A stretch of 64,000 nucleotides of DNA from Clostridia bacterium (GCA_017397315.1 JAFQJA010000017.1:65804-129803), one strand, 5' to 3'. Shown: positions 25,945 through 35,756, numbered from the stretch's first letter. The notes: generated by a model not told the origin, from the letters alone. Numbers and translations: made by a program.

Positions 25945-27582
25945 CTATTGAATTTCATTTTGCTTTGCTACAAGATTTTCAGTGCTGTACATTTTTCTCA
26001 ACTTCGGTTTTTCTATCTTACCGGTAGCATTTCTGGGCACTGGTGCAAAAATAAACCTGTGAGGTCTTTTATATCTGGGTAATTTATGGCAAAACTCGGC
26101 AATTTCCTCTTCTGTCATTGTTTCACCATCTTTAACCTGAATAATAGCGGCGGCAATTTCACCAAGACGAGCATCGGGTAAACCAATAACCGCAGTATCG
26201 CTTATTTTACAGTTCTTACGCAAATAATCCTCTATCTGCACAGGATATAGATTTTCACCGCCGGAGATAATAACATCTTTCTTTCTGTCAACAAGATATA
26301 TAAAACCTTCTTCATCCTCCTGTGCCATATCACCTGTAAACAGCCAGCCATCTTTTATCACTTCGTTAGTAGCCTTTTCATCTTTATAATAGCAAAGCAT
26401 TACGCCCGGGCCTTTAACTGCCAGTTCGCCGACATCTCCTTTTTTTACCGGTTGACCCTTCTCATCAACTATTTTAACTTCCCAACCATAGCCTGCCTTA
26501 CCTATAGCACCGACATGTTCAATGTTATCCATACCAAGATGAACACAACCCGGACCTATTGATTCGCTAAGTCCATAGTTAGTATCATATTTATGTTTAG
26601 GGAAAACAGTTTTCCATCTCTTAATTAAACTCGGAGGTACGGGCTGTGCCCCGATATGCATAAGCCTCCATTGGTCTAAGCGGTAATCATCTAAATTAAT
26701 ATCCCCTCTGTCCAGAGCGTCAAGCAAATCCTGTGCCCACGGCACAAGCAACCACACTATTGTGCATTTTTCTTCTGAAACGGCTTTTAAAATCCATTCA
26801 GGCTTAACACCTTTTAAAAGCACCGCTTTACCGCCAACCATAAAACTGCCGAACCAGTGCATTTTTGCTCCCGTATGATAAAGGGGAGGAATACATAAGA
26901 ACACATCATCTTTTGTTTGCTGATGATGGTTTTGTTCTGTCTTGACTGCATGCATAAGACTTCTGTGAGCATGAACTATTGCCTTGGGAAAGCCTGTAGT
27001 CCCCGAAGAAAAGTAAATTGCTGCCAAATCGTCATCTGTCATAGAAATTGCGGGAGTATTTGAAGAGCAATAAGTTACAAGGCTGTTATAGTTTTCCGCA
27101 AAAGTAGGGCAATCGTCTCCAACATAAAGTTTTGTATGTACCCTTGGAATGCAGTCGCATATTTCTTCAATACGACCAATAAATTCAGGACCGAATATCA
27201 AAACATCACAGTCTGCAAGTTTTAAACAATATTCAATTTCATCTGCAGTATATCTGTAATTTAGCGGAACAGCCATTGCTCCCGCCTTTAAAACGCCAAA
27301 ATATATAGGAAGCCACTCAAGGCAGTTCATAAGTAAAATTGCAACTTTGTCCCCTTTTTTAATTCCTCTTGCAAGCAAAAGATTAGCAAAGCGATTTGCC
27401 CTTTTGTTAAACTCGCTCCACGATATTTCAGTTCTGTATGACTCGTTGGGACTTGCCTCAATTAATGAATACTCACGCCAGGTCATTTTAGACTGATTTT
27501 CATATTTTGGATTTATTTCTACCAATGCAATGTCATTGGGATATAAATCTGCATTTCTGTTAAGAATGTCGGTAATTGGCAT
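25945..27582 (-). CDS. AMP-forming acyl/aryl-CoA ligase
   Basis: The 545-residue ANL-superfamily enzyme has the P-loop-like YFSSGTTGFPKAI (A3), YGLSESIG (A5), GWLFTGDMAQEDEEGFIYLVDRKKD (A7-A8) and the C-terminal catalytic lysine in NATGKIEKPKLRK (A10). It activates a carboxylic acid with ATP and joins it to CoA. Its position before iorAB suggests an aromatic acid such as phenylacetate or indoleacetate as substrate, which is inference only; medium or long-chain fatty acids are alternatives. The N-terminus carries an unusual stretch of about 20 residues (REYSLIEASPNESYRTEIS) between the first helix and the WSEFNKRANR motif. Confidence 0.85.
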   Translation of the reverse strand: MPITDILNRNADLYPNDIALVEINPKYENQSKMTWREYSLIEASPNESYRTEISWSEFNKRANRFANLLLARGIKKGDKVAILLMNCLEWLPIYFGVLKAGAMAVPLNYRYTADEIEYCLKLADCDVLIFGPEFIGRIEEICDCIPRVHTKLYVGDDCPTFAENYNSLVTYCSSNTPAISMTDDDLAAIYFSSGTTGFPKAIVHAHRSLMHAVKTEQNHHQQTKDDVFLCIPPLYHTGAKMHWFGSFMVGGKAVLLKGVKPEWILKAVSEEKCTIVWLLVPWAQDLLDALDRGDINLDDYRLDQWRLMHIGAQPVPPSLIKRWKTVFPKHKYDTNYGLSESIGPGCVHLGMDNIEHVGAIGKAGYGWEVKIVDEKGQPVKKGDVGELAVKGPGVMLCYYKDEKATNEVIKDGWLFTGDMAQEDEEGFIYLVDRKKDVIISGGENLYPVQIEDYLRKNCKISDTAVIGLPDARLGEIAAAIIQVKDGETMTEEEIAEFCHKLPRYKRPHRFIFAPVPRNATGKIEKPKLRKMYSTENLVAKQNEIQ

Positions 27583-27599
27583 TATAATACTTTCTCCTT

Positions 27600-30011
27600 T
27601 TATTTAACAACAATATTAACCAACTTATTGGGAATAACAATAGTTTTTACTATATCTTTCCCGCTGATCAGTTCTGCGATTTTCTCATCGGCAAGAGCAA
27701 TTTTTTCTATTTCTTCTTTAGTTGCAGTTGCCAAAACATCTACTTTGCTCTTTATCTTACCATTAATCTGAACAACTATTTCATAACTGTCATCAATAGT
27801 TTTTTCTTCATCAAACTGAGGCCATGAACTGTCTGTAATATGACCTTCAAAACCTGCAATTTCCCACAATTCTTCAGTAATGTGAGGTGCTATCGGGTTT
27901 AACAAAGTAATAAATGTTTTGAATTCGCCTTTTGTGATTTTACCCACCTTGCTTACTTCGTTAATAAGTGCCATAAGCGAAGCAATGGCAGTGTTGAATT
28001 TCATTTTGTCAATATCCGAGGTAACCTTTTTGATTGTTTTGTGCATTTCGGTTTCAAGTTCGGGTGAGTATGACATATCGTCAACTAAAATATCCTGCAA
28101 ATTCCATACTCTTTCTAAAAACTTGTAACAACCTTTAACACCGTTCATTGACCACGGTGTTGCCTGATCGAAAGCACCAATAAACATTTCGTATGCTCTG
28201 AATGTATCAGCACCATAATCATTTACAACATCATCAGGATTAATAACATTACCCCTTGATTTCGACATTTTTTCGCCGTTTTCACCTAATATCATACCAT
28301 GAGATGTTCTCTTCTGATACGGCTCTTTTGTAGGAACTGCACCAATGTCATATAGTGCTTTGTGCCAAAATCTTGAATACAACAAGTGAAGTGTAGTATG
28401 CTCCATACCGCCGTTGTACCAGTCAACAGGCAACCAGTAATTCAATTTTTCCTCTGATGCCAATTCATCAGCATTTGTTGGATCGATATATCTTAAGAAA
28501 TACCATGAAGAACCTGCCCATTGAGGCATAGTGTCCGTTTCTCTTTTTGCTTCTCCTCCGCATTTCGGACAAGTAGTGTTAACCCAGTCAGTAAGTTTAA
28601 CAAGCGGAGACTCACCATCTTCGCCCGGTTCAAAATTCTCTGTTTTAGGTAAAGTTAAAGGCAACTGTTCATAAGGTACAGGTACCCATCCACATTTATC
28701 GCACCATACAAGAGGAATAGGTTCTCCCCAATAACGCTGACGCGAGAACACCCAGTCGCGTAGTTTATAATTAACTTTTCTGACACCTACTCCTTTTTTC
28801 GCCAAATCTTCAATGATTGCAGTTTTAGCCTGTGCAACAGACATTCCGTTTAAGAAGCCGGAATTAACCATAACACCGTCTTCAACATCTGTGTATGCTT
28901 CTTTTTGCACATCTTCTCCACCTGCAACAACTTCAATAATAGGCATACCGAATTTTTTTGCAAAATCCCAGTCTCGTGTATCGTGAGCAGGAACAGCCAT
29001 AATAGCGCCTGTGCCGTATGTTACAAGAACATAATCAGAAATCCACACAGGAATTTCTGCACCGTTTACAGGGTTGATTGCAGTAACACCTTTTAACATT
29101 ACACCTGTTTTGTCCTTTGCAAGTTCAACTCTTTCAAACTCGCTCTTTTTAGATGCCATAGTCTTATATTCCAGAACTTCAGCATAATTCTCAATCTTAT
29201 CTTTATACTTTTCAATAAATGCATGTTCTGGAGACAAAACCATATATGTAGCACCAAACAAAGTATCAGGTCTTGTTGTATAAACTGTAATTAACTCGTC
29301 GCAGTCCTTAATTGCGAACTTAACCTCGGCACCTTCTGAACGGCCAATCCAGTTTTTCTGTTGTAATTTAATTTTTTCCAAAAAGTCCAATTCGTCCAAA
29401 TCATCAATCAGACGCTGTGCATACTCTGTAATTTTAAGCATCCATTGTGATTTTTCTTTTTGAACAACCTCACTTCCGCAACGCTCGCAAACGCCGTTTA
29501 CAACTTCTTCGTTTGCAAGACCTACTTTACAGCCCGTACAGAAGTTGATAGGCATCTTTGTTTTGTACGCCAAGCCTTTTTCAAATAATTTTAAGAAAAT
29601 CCATTGTGTCCATTTGTAGTAGTTTGGGTCAGTAGTATTAATTTCTTTTGACCAGTCAAAAGAAAAACCAAGCATTTTTAACTGTCTTTTAAAGTTTTTA
29701 ATATTTTCCTGTGTAACGATTTCAGGATGAATGTTATTCTTAATAGCAAAATTTTCCGTAGGAAGACCAAAAGCGTCCCAACCCATAGGAAACAGTACAT
29801 TATATCCCTCAAGGCGTTTTTTTCTTGAAATAATATCTAAAGCGGTGTAACCTCTCGGATGGCCTACATGTAGTCCGTGCCCTGACGGATACGGAAATTC
29901 AACGAGACCGTAAAACTTGGGTTTTGAATAATCTTCTCCCGCTTTAAAAGTTTCGTTTTCATCCCAGTGGTTTTGCCATTTTTTCTCGATTTCCTTATAA
30001 TTGTAATTCAT
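27600..30011 (-). CDS. leuS: Leucyl-tRNA synthetase
   Basis: A class I synthetase of 803 residues with the HIGH-type motif HVGHP (residues 48-52), KMSKS in [12 protein letters not shown] near residue 575, the zinc-domain cysteines [15 protein letters not shown], the CP1 editing domain ([19 protein letters not shown]) and a C-terminal domain. It is translated two bases after rsfS and has no room for a T-box. Standard bacterial length. Confidence 0.97.
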   Translation of the reverse strand: MNYNYKEIEKKWQNHWDENETFKAGEDYSKPKFYGLVEFPYPSGHGLHVGHPRGYTALDIISRKKRLEGYNVLFPMGWDAFGLPTENFAIKNNIHPEIVTQENIKNFKRQLKMLGFSFDWSKEINTTDPNYYKWTQWIFLKLFEKGLAYKTKMPINFCTGCKVGLANEEVVNGVCERCGSEVVQKEKSQWMLKITEYAQRLIDDLDELDFLEKIKLQQKNWIGRSEGAEVKFAIKDCDELITVYTTRPDTLFGATYMVLSPEHAFIEKYKDKIENYAEVLEYKTMASKKSEFERVELAKDKTGVMLKGVTAINPVNGAEIPVWISDYVLVTYGTGAIMAVPAHDTRDWDFAKKFGMPIIEVVAGGEDVQKEAYTDVEDGVMVNSGFLNGMSVAQAKTAIIEDLAKKGVGVRKVNYKLRDWVFSRQRYWGEPIPLVWCDKCGWVPVPYEQLPLTLPKTENFEPGEDGESPLVKLTDWVNTTCPKCGGEAKRETDTMPQWAGSSWYFLRYIDPTNADELASEEKLNYWLPVDWYNGGMEHTTLHLLYSRFWHKALYDIGAVPTKEPYQKRTSHGMILGENGEKMSKSRGNVINPDDVVNDYGADTFRAYEMFIGAFDQATPWSMNGVKGCYKFLERVWNLQDILVDDMSYSPELETEMHKTIKKVTSDIDKMKFNTAIASLMALINEVSKVGKITKGEFKTFITLLNPIAPHITEELWEIAGFEGHITDSSWPQFDEEKTIDDSYEIVVQINGKIKSKVDVLATATKEEIEKIALADEKIAELISGKDIVKTIVIPNKLVNIVVK

Positions 30012-30013
30012 AA

Positions 30014-30370
30014 TTACTCCTCCAATAGTTTTGAAATATCAACTTGTTTACCATCGGACCACAAATGTTCAAGGTTGTAAAAATCTCTTGTTTCACCATA
30101 CATTATGTGAACAATAATGTCTTTGTAATCAAGTAAAATCCATGTACCTGTACCGTAGCCTTCTTTGTGATAGCCAACTTCTGCCTCATGACCTTCCATG
30201 CAGTATTCAACTTCGTCTGCAAGGGCTTTAACATGTGTTGATGATGTACCTGTGCAGATAACAAGATAATCTCCCAACTGGCTTATTTCTCTTATATCTA
30301 TTACTTTAATATCGTTGCCCTTTTTAGAATCTAACGCTTTTACTGCGGTTTTAACCATTTCCAAACTCAT
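30014..30370 (-). CDS. rsfS: Ribosomal silencing factor RsfS
   Basis: RsfS (118 residues) binds L14 and blocks subunit joining when nutrients are scarce. Markers are [42 protein letters not shown] and [14 protein letters not shown]...[10 protein letters not shown]. The ATG overlaps the yqeK stop (ATGA). The nadD-yqeK-rsfS order is conserved in Firmicutes. Confidence 0.95.
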   Translation of the reverse strand: MSLEMVKTAVKALDSKKGNDIKVIDIREISQLGDYLVICTGTSSTHVKALADEVEYCMEGHEAEVGYHKEGYGTGTWILLDYKDIIVHIMYGETRDFYNLEHLWSDGKQVDISKLLEE

Positions 30371-30930
30371 ATTTTACATCCTTTCATCAAAAAATGATTC
30401 ATTGCATTCACTGTCTCTGTATGTAACATTCTGTTTGATGAAACAAGTTTTAATATGGTATATTTTAAAACCATAAAAATTGCTTCATCTAATTTTTCGA
30501 ATGCTTTTTGCCTTATGTTTTCAACTTCGGGGTAGTCTCTGTTACATTCAATAGCATCAGCAATATATATTATTTTCGTAAGAAGTGGCATTTCTGCTTT
30601 AGATGTTGTGTGATAGTATATTGCGTCAAAAATTTCAGGATCATCAATTCCCAATTCGATTTTAACATAATATGCTCCTACCGATGCATGTAAAAGTTTT
30701 GGTTCTTTTACAATAAAATCTTCCAACTCAACACCGTTCTTTTTTGCATAGTCTATCATTTCCTCATAAGAAAAGTCTTTAACTATGTCGTGCAAAAGGC
30801 CTGCGATATACGCTTTTTCTTTGTCGGCGCCGTATTTTTCAGCAAGTTTTACAGCCATATCCTTAACACCAAGACTGTGCTTGTATCTTCTTGGCGACAT
30901 TATTTTTTCAATATATTTTTCATAATCCAT
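30367..30930 (-). CDS. yqeK: HD-domain diadenosine tetraphosphate hydrolase (YqeK)
   Basis: This 187-residue HD-superfamily metal-dependent phosphohydrolase shows HSLGVKDMAVKLAEKYG, the HD motif in GLLHDIVKDFS, HASVGAYYVKIELGI, and YHTTSKAEMPLLTKIIYIADAIE. YqeK proteins split Ap4A symmetrically into two ADP. It lies between nadD and rsfS, with five bases to nadD. Confidence 0.93.
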   Translation of the reverse strand: MDYEKYIEKIMSPRRYKHSLGVKDMAVKLAEKYGADKEKAYIAGLLHDIVKDFSYEEMIDYAKKNGVELEDFIVKEPKLLHASVGAYYVKIELGIDDPEIFDAIYYHTTSKAEMPLLTKIIYIADAIECNRDYPEVENIRQKAFEKLDEAIFMVLKYTILKLVSSNRMLHTETVNAMNHFLMKGCKI

Positions 30931-30935
30931 TTTCG

Positions 30936-31544
30936 CTAATCCTTTTTATACAAATCATGTTTTAAAATGTATTCATGAACACGCTTTGGTAAAATTTGTT
31001 CTGTGTTTTGTTTTTTGTTAAAAGCTTCCCGTATCATAGTTGATGAAATTTCAGGACCGCATCCGTCTAACAGTATAATTTCACCGCCGTACCTTTTTTG
31101 TACCTTTTGGCACTCTTCTTTTATATTAAAACAGGTATCCGACTTTCTGTTGATAACTAAAACAGAAGCATATCTAAATATCTCATCAGGTTCTTTCCAC
31201 TCGTCAATATCATATACACAGTCTGCACCTATAATAAAATACAACTTGTCGTTTTTATATTTTTTGGAAAGTTCCCTAAGAGTTTCGAATGTATAACACA
31301 CACCTTCACGGGTTATCTCTATATCGGATACCATATAATTTTCATATTCATTTACTGCACACAATACCATGTTATATCTGTGCATTCCGCCTGTTATTCT
31401 GCTGTTATCTTTATGAGGAACAGTCCCCGCAGGAATAAAAATAATTTTATCAAGGTCTTCCTGTTCCATAGCCAGTTTTGCCATATACAGATGACCGTTA
31501 TGAATGGGGTCAAATGTTCCTCCTAAAATACCGATTTTATTCAT
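30936..31544 (-). CDS. nadD: Nicotinate-nucleotide adenylyltransferase
   Basis: NadD (202 residues) makes deamido-NAD from nicotinate mononucleotide and ATP. It has the nucleotidyltransferase motif GILGGTFDPIHNGHL (residues 4-18) and the ISSTMIREA motif near residue 165. ATG 31544 follows TAGGTG; it overlaps trmD by eight bases. Confidence 0.95.
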   Translation of the reverse strand: MNKIGILGGTFDPIHNGHLYMAKLAMEQEDLDKIIFIPAGTVPHKDNSRITGGMHRYNMVLCAVNEYENYMVSDIEITREGVCYTFETLRELSKKYKNDKLYFIIGADCVYDIDEWKEPDEIFRYASVLVINRKSDTCFNIKEECQKVQKRYGGEIILLDGCGPEISSTMIREAFNKKQNTEQILPKRVHEYILKHDLYKKD

Positions 31545-32226
31545 TATTTTCACCTATTAAATCAGGTCTTTTTATTTTGGTTCTTTCTAAACTTTGTCCT
31601 TTTCTCCAACTCTCGATATTTTTGTGATGACCGCTCAAAAGCACCTCAGGAACTTTTCTGCCCATAAATTCAGGCGGTCTTGTGTACTGAGGATACTCAA
31701 GCATATTATTGTAATGAGACTCGTCAATAAAGGACATATCATCAGATAATACCCCCGGCACAAGCCTTGCCACACAGTCTGCTACAACTGCAGCGGGAAG
31801 TTCTCCGCCGGTCAGTACATAATCACCGATTGACAATTCAAAGTCAACTATTTCTTCGATAATTCTTTCGTCAACGCCTTCGTAATGTCCGCAAAGCAAA
31901 ATTATATGTTCATAAGTTGCAAGTTCCTTTGCAACTTCCTGATTAAATACCTTGCCCTGCGGGGACATATAAATCACTACAGGCTTTGTTTCAGTACTGT
32001 CAACAATACTTTTATACGCGTCGTAAATTGGTTGGGGTTGCATTACCATTCCCATACCTCCACCGTATGGATAATCATCAACACGGCGGTGCTTGTCCTT
32101 GGAAAAGTCGCGAATGTTAATGCAATTTACCTCTATTTTATTGTTTGCCCGAGCCCTGCCAATTATGCTTTCTGACAAAATATTATCTACCATTTCAGGG
32201 AATAAAGTAAGAATATCAATTCTCAT
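31537..32226 (-). CDS. trmD: tRNA (guanine-37-N1)-methyltransferase
   Basis: TrmD (229 residues) is the SPOUT-class enzyme that forms m1G37. It has DILTLFPEMVD, the AdoMet-knot motifs CGHYEGVDERI and SIGDYVLTGGELPA, and the C-terminal LLSGHHKNIESWR. It overlaps rimM by 11 bases. Standard length and place in the rpsP-rimM-trmD cluster. Confidence 0.97.
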   Translation of the reverse strand: MRIDILTLFPEMVDNILSESIIGRARANNKIEVNCINIRDFSKDKHRRVDDYPYGGGMGMVMQPQPIYDAYKSIVDSTETKPVVIYMSPQGKVFNQEVAKELATYEHIILLCGHYEGVDERIIEEIVDFELSIGDYVLTGGELPAAVVADCVARLVPGVLSDDMSFIDESHYNNMLEYPQYTRPPEFMGRKVPEVLLSGHHKNIESWRKGQSLERTKIKRPDLIGENNE

Positions 32227-32707
32227 TAAAGTATTCCTCCGTTAAGCAAACATCAATTCTGTTACTGTCAATATTTATACCTTTAACAATTTCCTTAATT
32301 GCAGGAACAAGTATTTCTTTTCCGTCATCTGATTTCACAACATAAACATCATTTGCCTTCAACTGTAAAACCTCATCAACTTTGCCAACCAACTCTCCGT
32401 TATTGTATACACAAAGCCCTATTAAATCAACGATAAAATAAGTGTTTTCGGGAAGTTTTGGCAAAGAAGATTTTTTAGCAAAAACTACTTTGTTAATAAA
32501 CTCCGGTGTGTCGTCAATAGAATTCACTCCTGAAAGTTTAATAATAAACAGATTTTTTTGCTCACGGGAATTAGTAATTTCGTACTGTTTTTCGTTAATA
32601 TATACAGTTTTTATCTGCTTAAAAAAGTCGAACCCATCACACCATGGTGCAAGTTTCATTTCGCCTTTTAAGCCGTGTGTATTCACAATTTTCCCGATTT
32701 CAAGCAT
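32216..32707 (-). CDS. rimM: 16S rRNA processing protein RimM
   Basis: RimM (163 residues) assists assembly of the 30S head by binding S19. It has the start EIGKIVNTHGLKGEMKLAP, a PRC-barrel C-terminal domain (TYFIVDLIGLCVYN, ELVGKVDEVLQ, ILVPAIKEIVKGI). ATG 32707 follows GAAGGAGAG; an upstream in-frame start at 32725 lies before that site. A hairpin occupies the 62-base gap after khpA. Confidence 0.94.
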   Translation of the reverse strand: MLEIGKIVNTHGLKGEMKLAPWCDGFDFFKQIKTVYINEKQYEITNSREQKNLFIIKLSGVNSIDDTPEFINKVVFAKKSSLPKLPENTYFIVDLIGLCVYNNGELVGKVDEVLQLKANDVYVVKSDDGKEILVPAIKEIVKGINIDSNRIDVCLTEEYFNEN

Positions 32708-32736
32708 AAAGATACTCTCCTTCAAAAAAGCATTGT

Positions 32737-32765
32737 AGGGAAGAAAACAATTAAGTTTCCTCCCC
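32737..32765 (-). other. Intercistronic hairpin between khpA and rimM
   Basis: A stem of about nine pairs (minus strand GGGAGGAAA with TTTCTTCCC, one G-U pair) fills much of the khpA-rimM gap. There is no U-run of terminator type, so it may be an RNA stability or processing element. Function unknown. Confidence 0.4.
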
Positions 32766-32769
32766 TTGC

Positions 32770-32997
32770 TTATATAATATCAACAATAACTTTTTTACCC
32801 GTTTTGGCAGAAGCACTGCGAATAACGGTACGAATTGCTTTTGCAATTCTTCCCTGTTTGCCGATAACCTTGCCCATATCACCTTCAGACACACGCAACT
32901 CCAAAGTTATCGAAGTTTCTGTTTCAGTTTCTGTAACTGTTACGGCGTCTTTGTCATCAACAAGTGATTTGGCAATAAACTCCAATAGTTCTTTCAT
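32770..32997 (-). CDS. khpA: KH-domain RNA-binding protein KhpA
   Basis: This 75-residue single KH-domain protein has the GxxG loop in GDMGKVIGKQGRIAKAIRTVIRS. KhpA pairs with KhpB/EloR and affects cell elongation and RNA stability in Firmicutes. It lies between rpsP and rimM, the usual place. Confidence 0.94.
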   Translation of the reverse strand: MKELLEFIAKSLVDDKDAVTVTETETETSITLELRVSEGDMGKVIGKQGRIAKAIRTVIRSASAKTGKKVIVDII

Positions 32998-33019
32998 AGA
33001 TTAATACTCCTTTTGCTTT

Positions 33020-33253
33020 TTAGCATTCTTTAAGCAATTTCTTTACGGTGTCTGTAGGTTGTGCACCGTTCTTAATCCATTTTTCTGCTTTTTCTTTGTC
33101 AATGTTGATTGTTGAAGGGTCTGTCAAAGGATTGTATGTGCCGATTTCTTCGATAAAACGACCATCACGAGGATATCTTGAGTCAGCAACTACAACACGG
33201 TAAAAAGGACTTTTTTTAGCACCCATTCTCTTTAAACGAATTTTTACTGCCAT
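33020..33253 (-). CDS. rpsP: Ribosomal protein S16
   Basis: The 77-residue 30S protein starts [25 protein letters not shown] and contains [19 protein letters not shown]. It follows ffh by 26 bases with a GGAGGTG site. Standard length. Confidence 0.97.
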   Translation of the reverse strand: MAVKIRLKRMGAKKSPFYRVVVADSRYPRDGRFIEEIGTYNPLTDPSTINIDKEKAEKWIKNGAQPTDTVKKLLKEC

Positions 33254-33279
33254 TTTAATTCACCTCCAAAATTAATTAT

Positions 33280-34611
33280 CTATGCTAAAGGAAATTTCAT
33301 TTTCCTAAAGGCACCTTTTTTATTCATTTTGCCAAACTGCTTGAACATTTTTTGCATCTGTTCAAACTGCTTTAAAAGAGTATTTACCTGCTGAACATTT
33401 GTTCCGCTTCCCATAGCAATTCTTTGTTTTCTGCTCGAATTGATAATGGATGGATTTGAACGCTCTTTTTTTGTCATACTTTTAATTATTGCTTCAATGT
33501 GAGCCAGTTTCTTCTCGTCAACCGTTGCACCCTGCAAAGTTTTTGCATCAACACCGGGTATCATACCCAAAAGATTTTCAAGAGGACCCATTTTTTTCAT
33601 TTGCTCCATCTGGTCTAAAAAATCATCAAGGTCAAATTGTTGCTTGCGAAGTTTTTCCTCTAATTCTTGAGCTTTCTTTTCATCAAATGCCTGTTCCGCC
33701 TTTTCAATAAGAGACAAAACATCACCCATCCCAAGAATTCTTGATGCCATTCTGTCAGGATAAAAAGGCTCAAAATCTTCAGGTTTTTCACCTGCACCTA
33801 TAAATTTAATCGGTTTGCCCGTGATTTTTCTTACTGATAGCGCCGCACCGCCTCGGGCGTCGCCGTCTAATTTAGTAAGAATAACACCGTCAATGTCCAA
33901 CTGTTCGTTAAAACTGCTGGCAACATTTGATGCGTCCTGGCCTGTCATAGCATCAACCACAAGCAAAGTTTCATTTATGTTAACAGAACTTTTAATGTTC
34001 TTTAACTCCTGCATTAAATCTTCATCAATATGAAGTCTTCCGGCAGTATCGATAATTACTATATCGTTGCCGTACTTTTTAGCGTGTTCAATCGCCTGTT
34101 TCGAAATATCAACAGGGTCTTTACTGTTGGGATTTTTAAATACCGGAATGTCAAGTTTTTCACCAACAACACATAACTGGTCAATAGCCGCAGGTCTGTA
34201 AACATCACAGGCAACAAGCAAAGGGCGTCTCCCCTGCTTTTTGAACATCCCGCCCAGTTTTCCCGCAGTAGTAGTTTTACCTGCACCCTGCAAACCTGTC
34301 ATCATAATAACCGTAGGCGGTTTTGAGGAAATACTTATTTTAGCGTTTTCACCGCCCATTAGTGCGGTTAATTCCTCATTTACTATTTTAACTATCTGCT
34401 GTCCGGGTGTAAGAGATTCCATAACCTCCGCGCCTGATGCTCTTTCAGTAACAGCGGTAATAAATTCCTTTACCACTTTAAAGTTAACATCAGCCTCCAA
34501 AAGTGCAAGTTTAACCTCTCGCATACCCTCTTTCAAGTCTGCTTCGGATATTTTACCTTTGCCTCTTAACTTTTTAAAAACACCTTGCAGTTTTTCAGAT
34601 AAGTTGCTCAT
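33280..34611 (-). CDS. ffh: Signal recognition particle protein Ffh
   Basis: Ffh (443 residues) is the SRP GTPase that binds signal sequences and 4.5S/6S RNA. It has the N domain, the G domain with GLQGAGKTT (residues 106-114), DTAGR and TKLDGDARGGAALS, and the methionine-rich M domain (FLDQMEQMKKMGPLENLLGMIPG) with the basic RKQRIAMGSG RNA-binding helix. It starts one base after ylxM ends. No SRP RNA gene is seen in the window. Confidence 0.97.
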   Translation of the reverse strand: MSNLSEKLQGVFKKLRGKGKISEADLKEGMREVKLALLEADVNFKVVKEFITAVTERASGAEVMESLTPGQQIVKIVNEELTALMGGENAKISISSKPPTVIMMTGLQGAGKTTTAGKLGGMFKKQGRRPLLVACDVYRPAAIDQLCVVGEKLDIPVFKNPNSKDPVDISKQAIEHAKKYGNDIVIIDTAGRLHIDEDLMQELKNIKSSVNINETLLVVDAMTGQDASNVASSFNEQLDIDGVILTKLDGDARGGAALSVRKITGKPIKFIGAGEKPEDFEPFYPDRMASRILGMGDVLSLIEKAEQAFDEKKAQELEEKLRKQQFDLDDFLDQMEQMKKMGPLENLLGMIPGVDAKTLQGATVDEKKLAHIEAIIKSMTKKERSNPSIINSSRKQRIAMGSGTNVQQVNTLLKQFEQMQKMFKQFGKMNKKGAFRKMKFPLA

Positions 34612-34612
34612 T

Positions 34613-34960
34613 TTATTCCTCTATTCCGCATAACAAAATATATATTTTTTCAATTTCACTATGTACTTCGCCGTCTGTGTTTTCAAGTAGTTTCAATGCT
34701 ATATCCTTTGCCTTTAAAACTTCACTCCGTTGCTTTTGGTATCTTGACAAAGCGCCTATTTTGCTTTCCAGTTCTAAAAGTACATTTTCTGCGCGTTTTA
34801 TATTGTCCCTCACTCCTTGGCGGGTAATTGACAAATGTTCGCTTATTTCGGCAAGAGAAAGGTCTTCGTTATAGTACAAATCTATAACTTCCGCCTGCTT
34901 ATCCGTAAGCATATCGTGATAAAAATCATAAAGCATTATTATACCAAGATTTTTACTCAT
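34613..34960 (-). CDS. ylxM: YlxM-family SRP-associated DNA-binding-like protein
   Basis: The 115-residue protein has a sigma-70 region 4-like helix-turn-helix (LTDKQAEVIDLYYNEDLSLAEISEHLSITRQGVRDNIKRAE). YlxM is always next to ffh in Firmicutes and has been shown to stimulate SRP GTPase in streptococci. ATG 34960 follows GAGGTG; first gene of the large minus-strand operon. Confidence 0.92.
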   Translation of the reverse strand: MSKNLGIIMLYDFYHDMLTDKQAEVIDLYYNEDLSLAEISEHLSITRQGVRDNIKRAENVLLELESKIGALSRYQKQRSEVLKAKDIALKLLENTDGEVHSEIEKIYILLCGIEE

Positions 34961-34999
34961 AAACACACCTCACATACTGTAAAGCAAAAGTACTTTACA

Positions 35000-35028
35000 A
35001 GTATACACAATAAACGAACATTTGTCAA
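35000..35028 (-). promoter_or_regulatory. Sigma-A promoter for ylxM-ffh-rpsP operon
   Basis: Perfect TTGACA (35028-35023), 17-base spacer, TATACT (35005-35000) on the minus strand. A small stem (GTAAAG/CTTTAC) lies between it and ylxM. Confidence 0.82.
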
Positions 35029-35038
35029 TAGTTTTTTA

Positions 35039-35677
35039 TTAATTTCCGTAAATTCCCGCTCTGTCGTTAATAACAAGAATTTTAATCATCGTATCATTAA
35101 GACCAAGGTTGCCTTTTTCATCGCCTTTTAAGTATCCTTTGTCCATAAGCTTTTGCACGGTTGCTTTTGACCATTCAGGGCAATTATTTACTTTATTATA
35201 TGTATTTTCCATTTTCTCACCTCTTTTTTTAAGTTTTGTCATTTCGTCAAGAGGGAAATATTTTCCCGGGCACACTGACCCTCCAAAGTATTTGTGTCCC
35301 TCTATCCTTTTTGCATTAGGCAGTATCTTTTGAAGATACTCTATTAATTGAACTCCGCTTTCAAACTGGCTGTCAGGCATAGAAATTTTTACCGAATGAT
35401 AATCCCCCTGAAAACCAATACTTATTATGTGGCTGTTATGGTTAGCCACACCTGCTCCCACATTTAATCCTCTGCCTTTATAAATCGTGCCGTCAAAAGA
35501 TATAAAATAGTTGTATCCGATTGCAGTCCATCCATTATTAATATGCCACCTTTCAACCTCTTTAACACCTGCCGTTTTGTGTGCCATATGGTGTAAAACG
35601 ATTGTGTCAACCTTATTGGTGTCCAAAGGCGTCATTATGCCTTTTACAATCTGATTTGGAATATTTGAAATCTTCAT
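35039..35677 (-). CDS. N-acetylmuramoyl-L-alanine amidase (PGRP/Amidase_2 type)
   Basis: This 212-residue zinc amidase of the PGRP fold has IVLHHMAHKTAG (zinc His near 29-30), AIGYNYFISFDGTIYKGR, GVANHNSHIISIGFQGD and EGHKYFGGSVCPGKYFP (His and Cys of the second zinc site). It cuts the bond between N-acetylmuramate and L-alanine of peptidoglycan. The last 55 residues (CPEWSKATVQKLMDKGYLKGDE...INDRAGIYG) are a tail seen in clostridial amidases. There is no signal peptide, as in phage endolysins, but no other phage gene is nearby. AAAGGAGGTGAT precedes the start. Confidence 0.9.
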   Translation of the reverse strand: MKISNIPNQIVKGIMTPLDTNKVDTIVLHHMAHKTAGVKEVERWHINNGWTAIGYNYFISFDGTIYKGRGLNVGAGVANHNSHIISIGFQGDYHSVKISMPDSQFESGVQLIEYLQKILPNAKRIEGHKYFGGSVCPGKYFPLDEMTKLKKRGEKMENTYNKVNNCPEWSKATVQKLMDKGYLKGDEKGNLGLNDTMIKILVINDRAGIYGN

Positions 35678-35756
35678 AATATCACCTCCTTTAGTTTAAT
35701 CTATCACGAAAAAAACGACAGTGTGCGACAACTTTGTTAAATTTTTATGTCAGGCA

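Noticed and set aside
35039-35677. Prophage remnant around the amidase
   Set aside because: All neighbours are housekeeping or surface genes; no integrase, holin, structural genes or attachment repeats seen.
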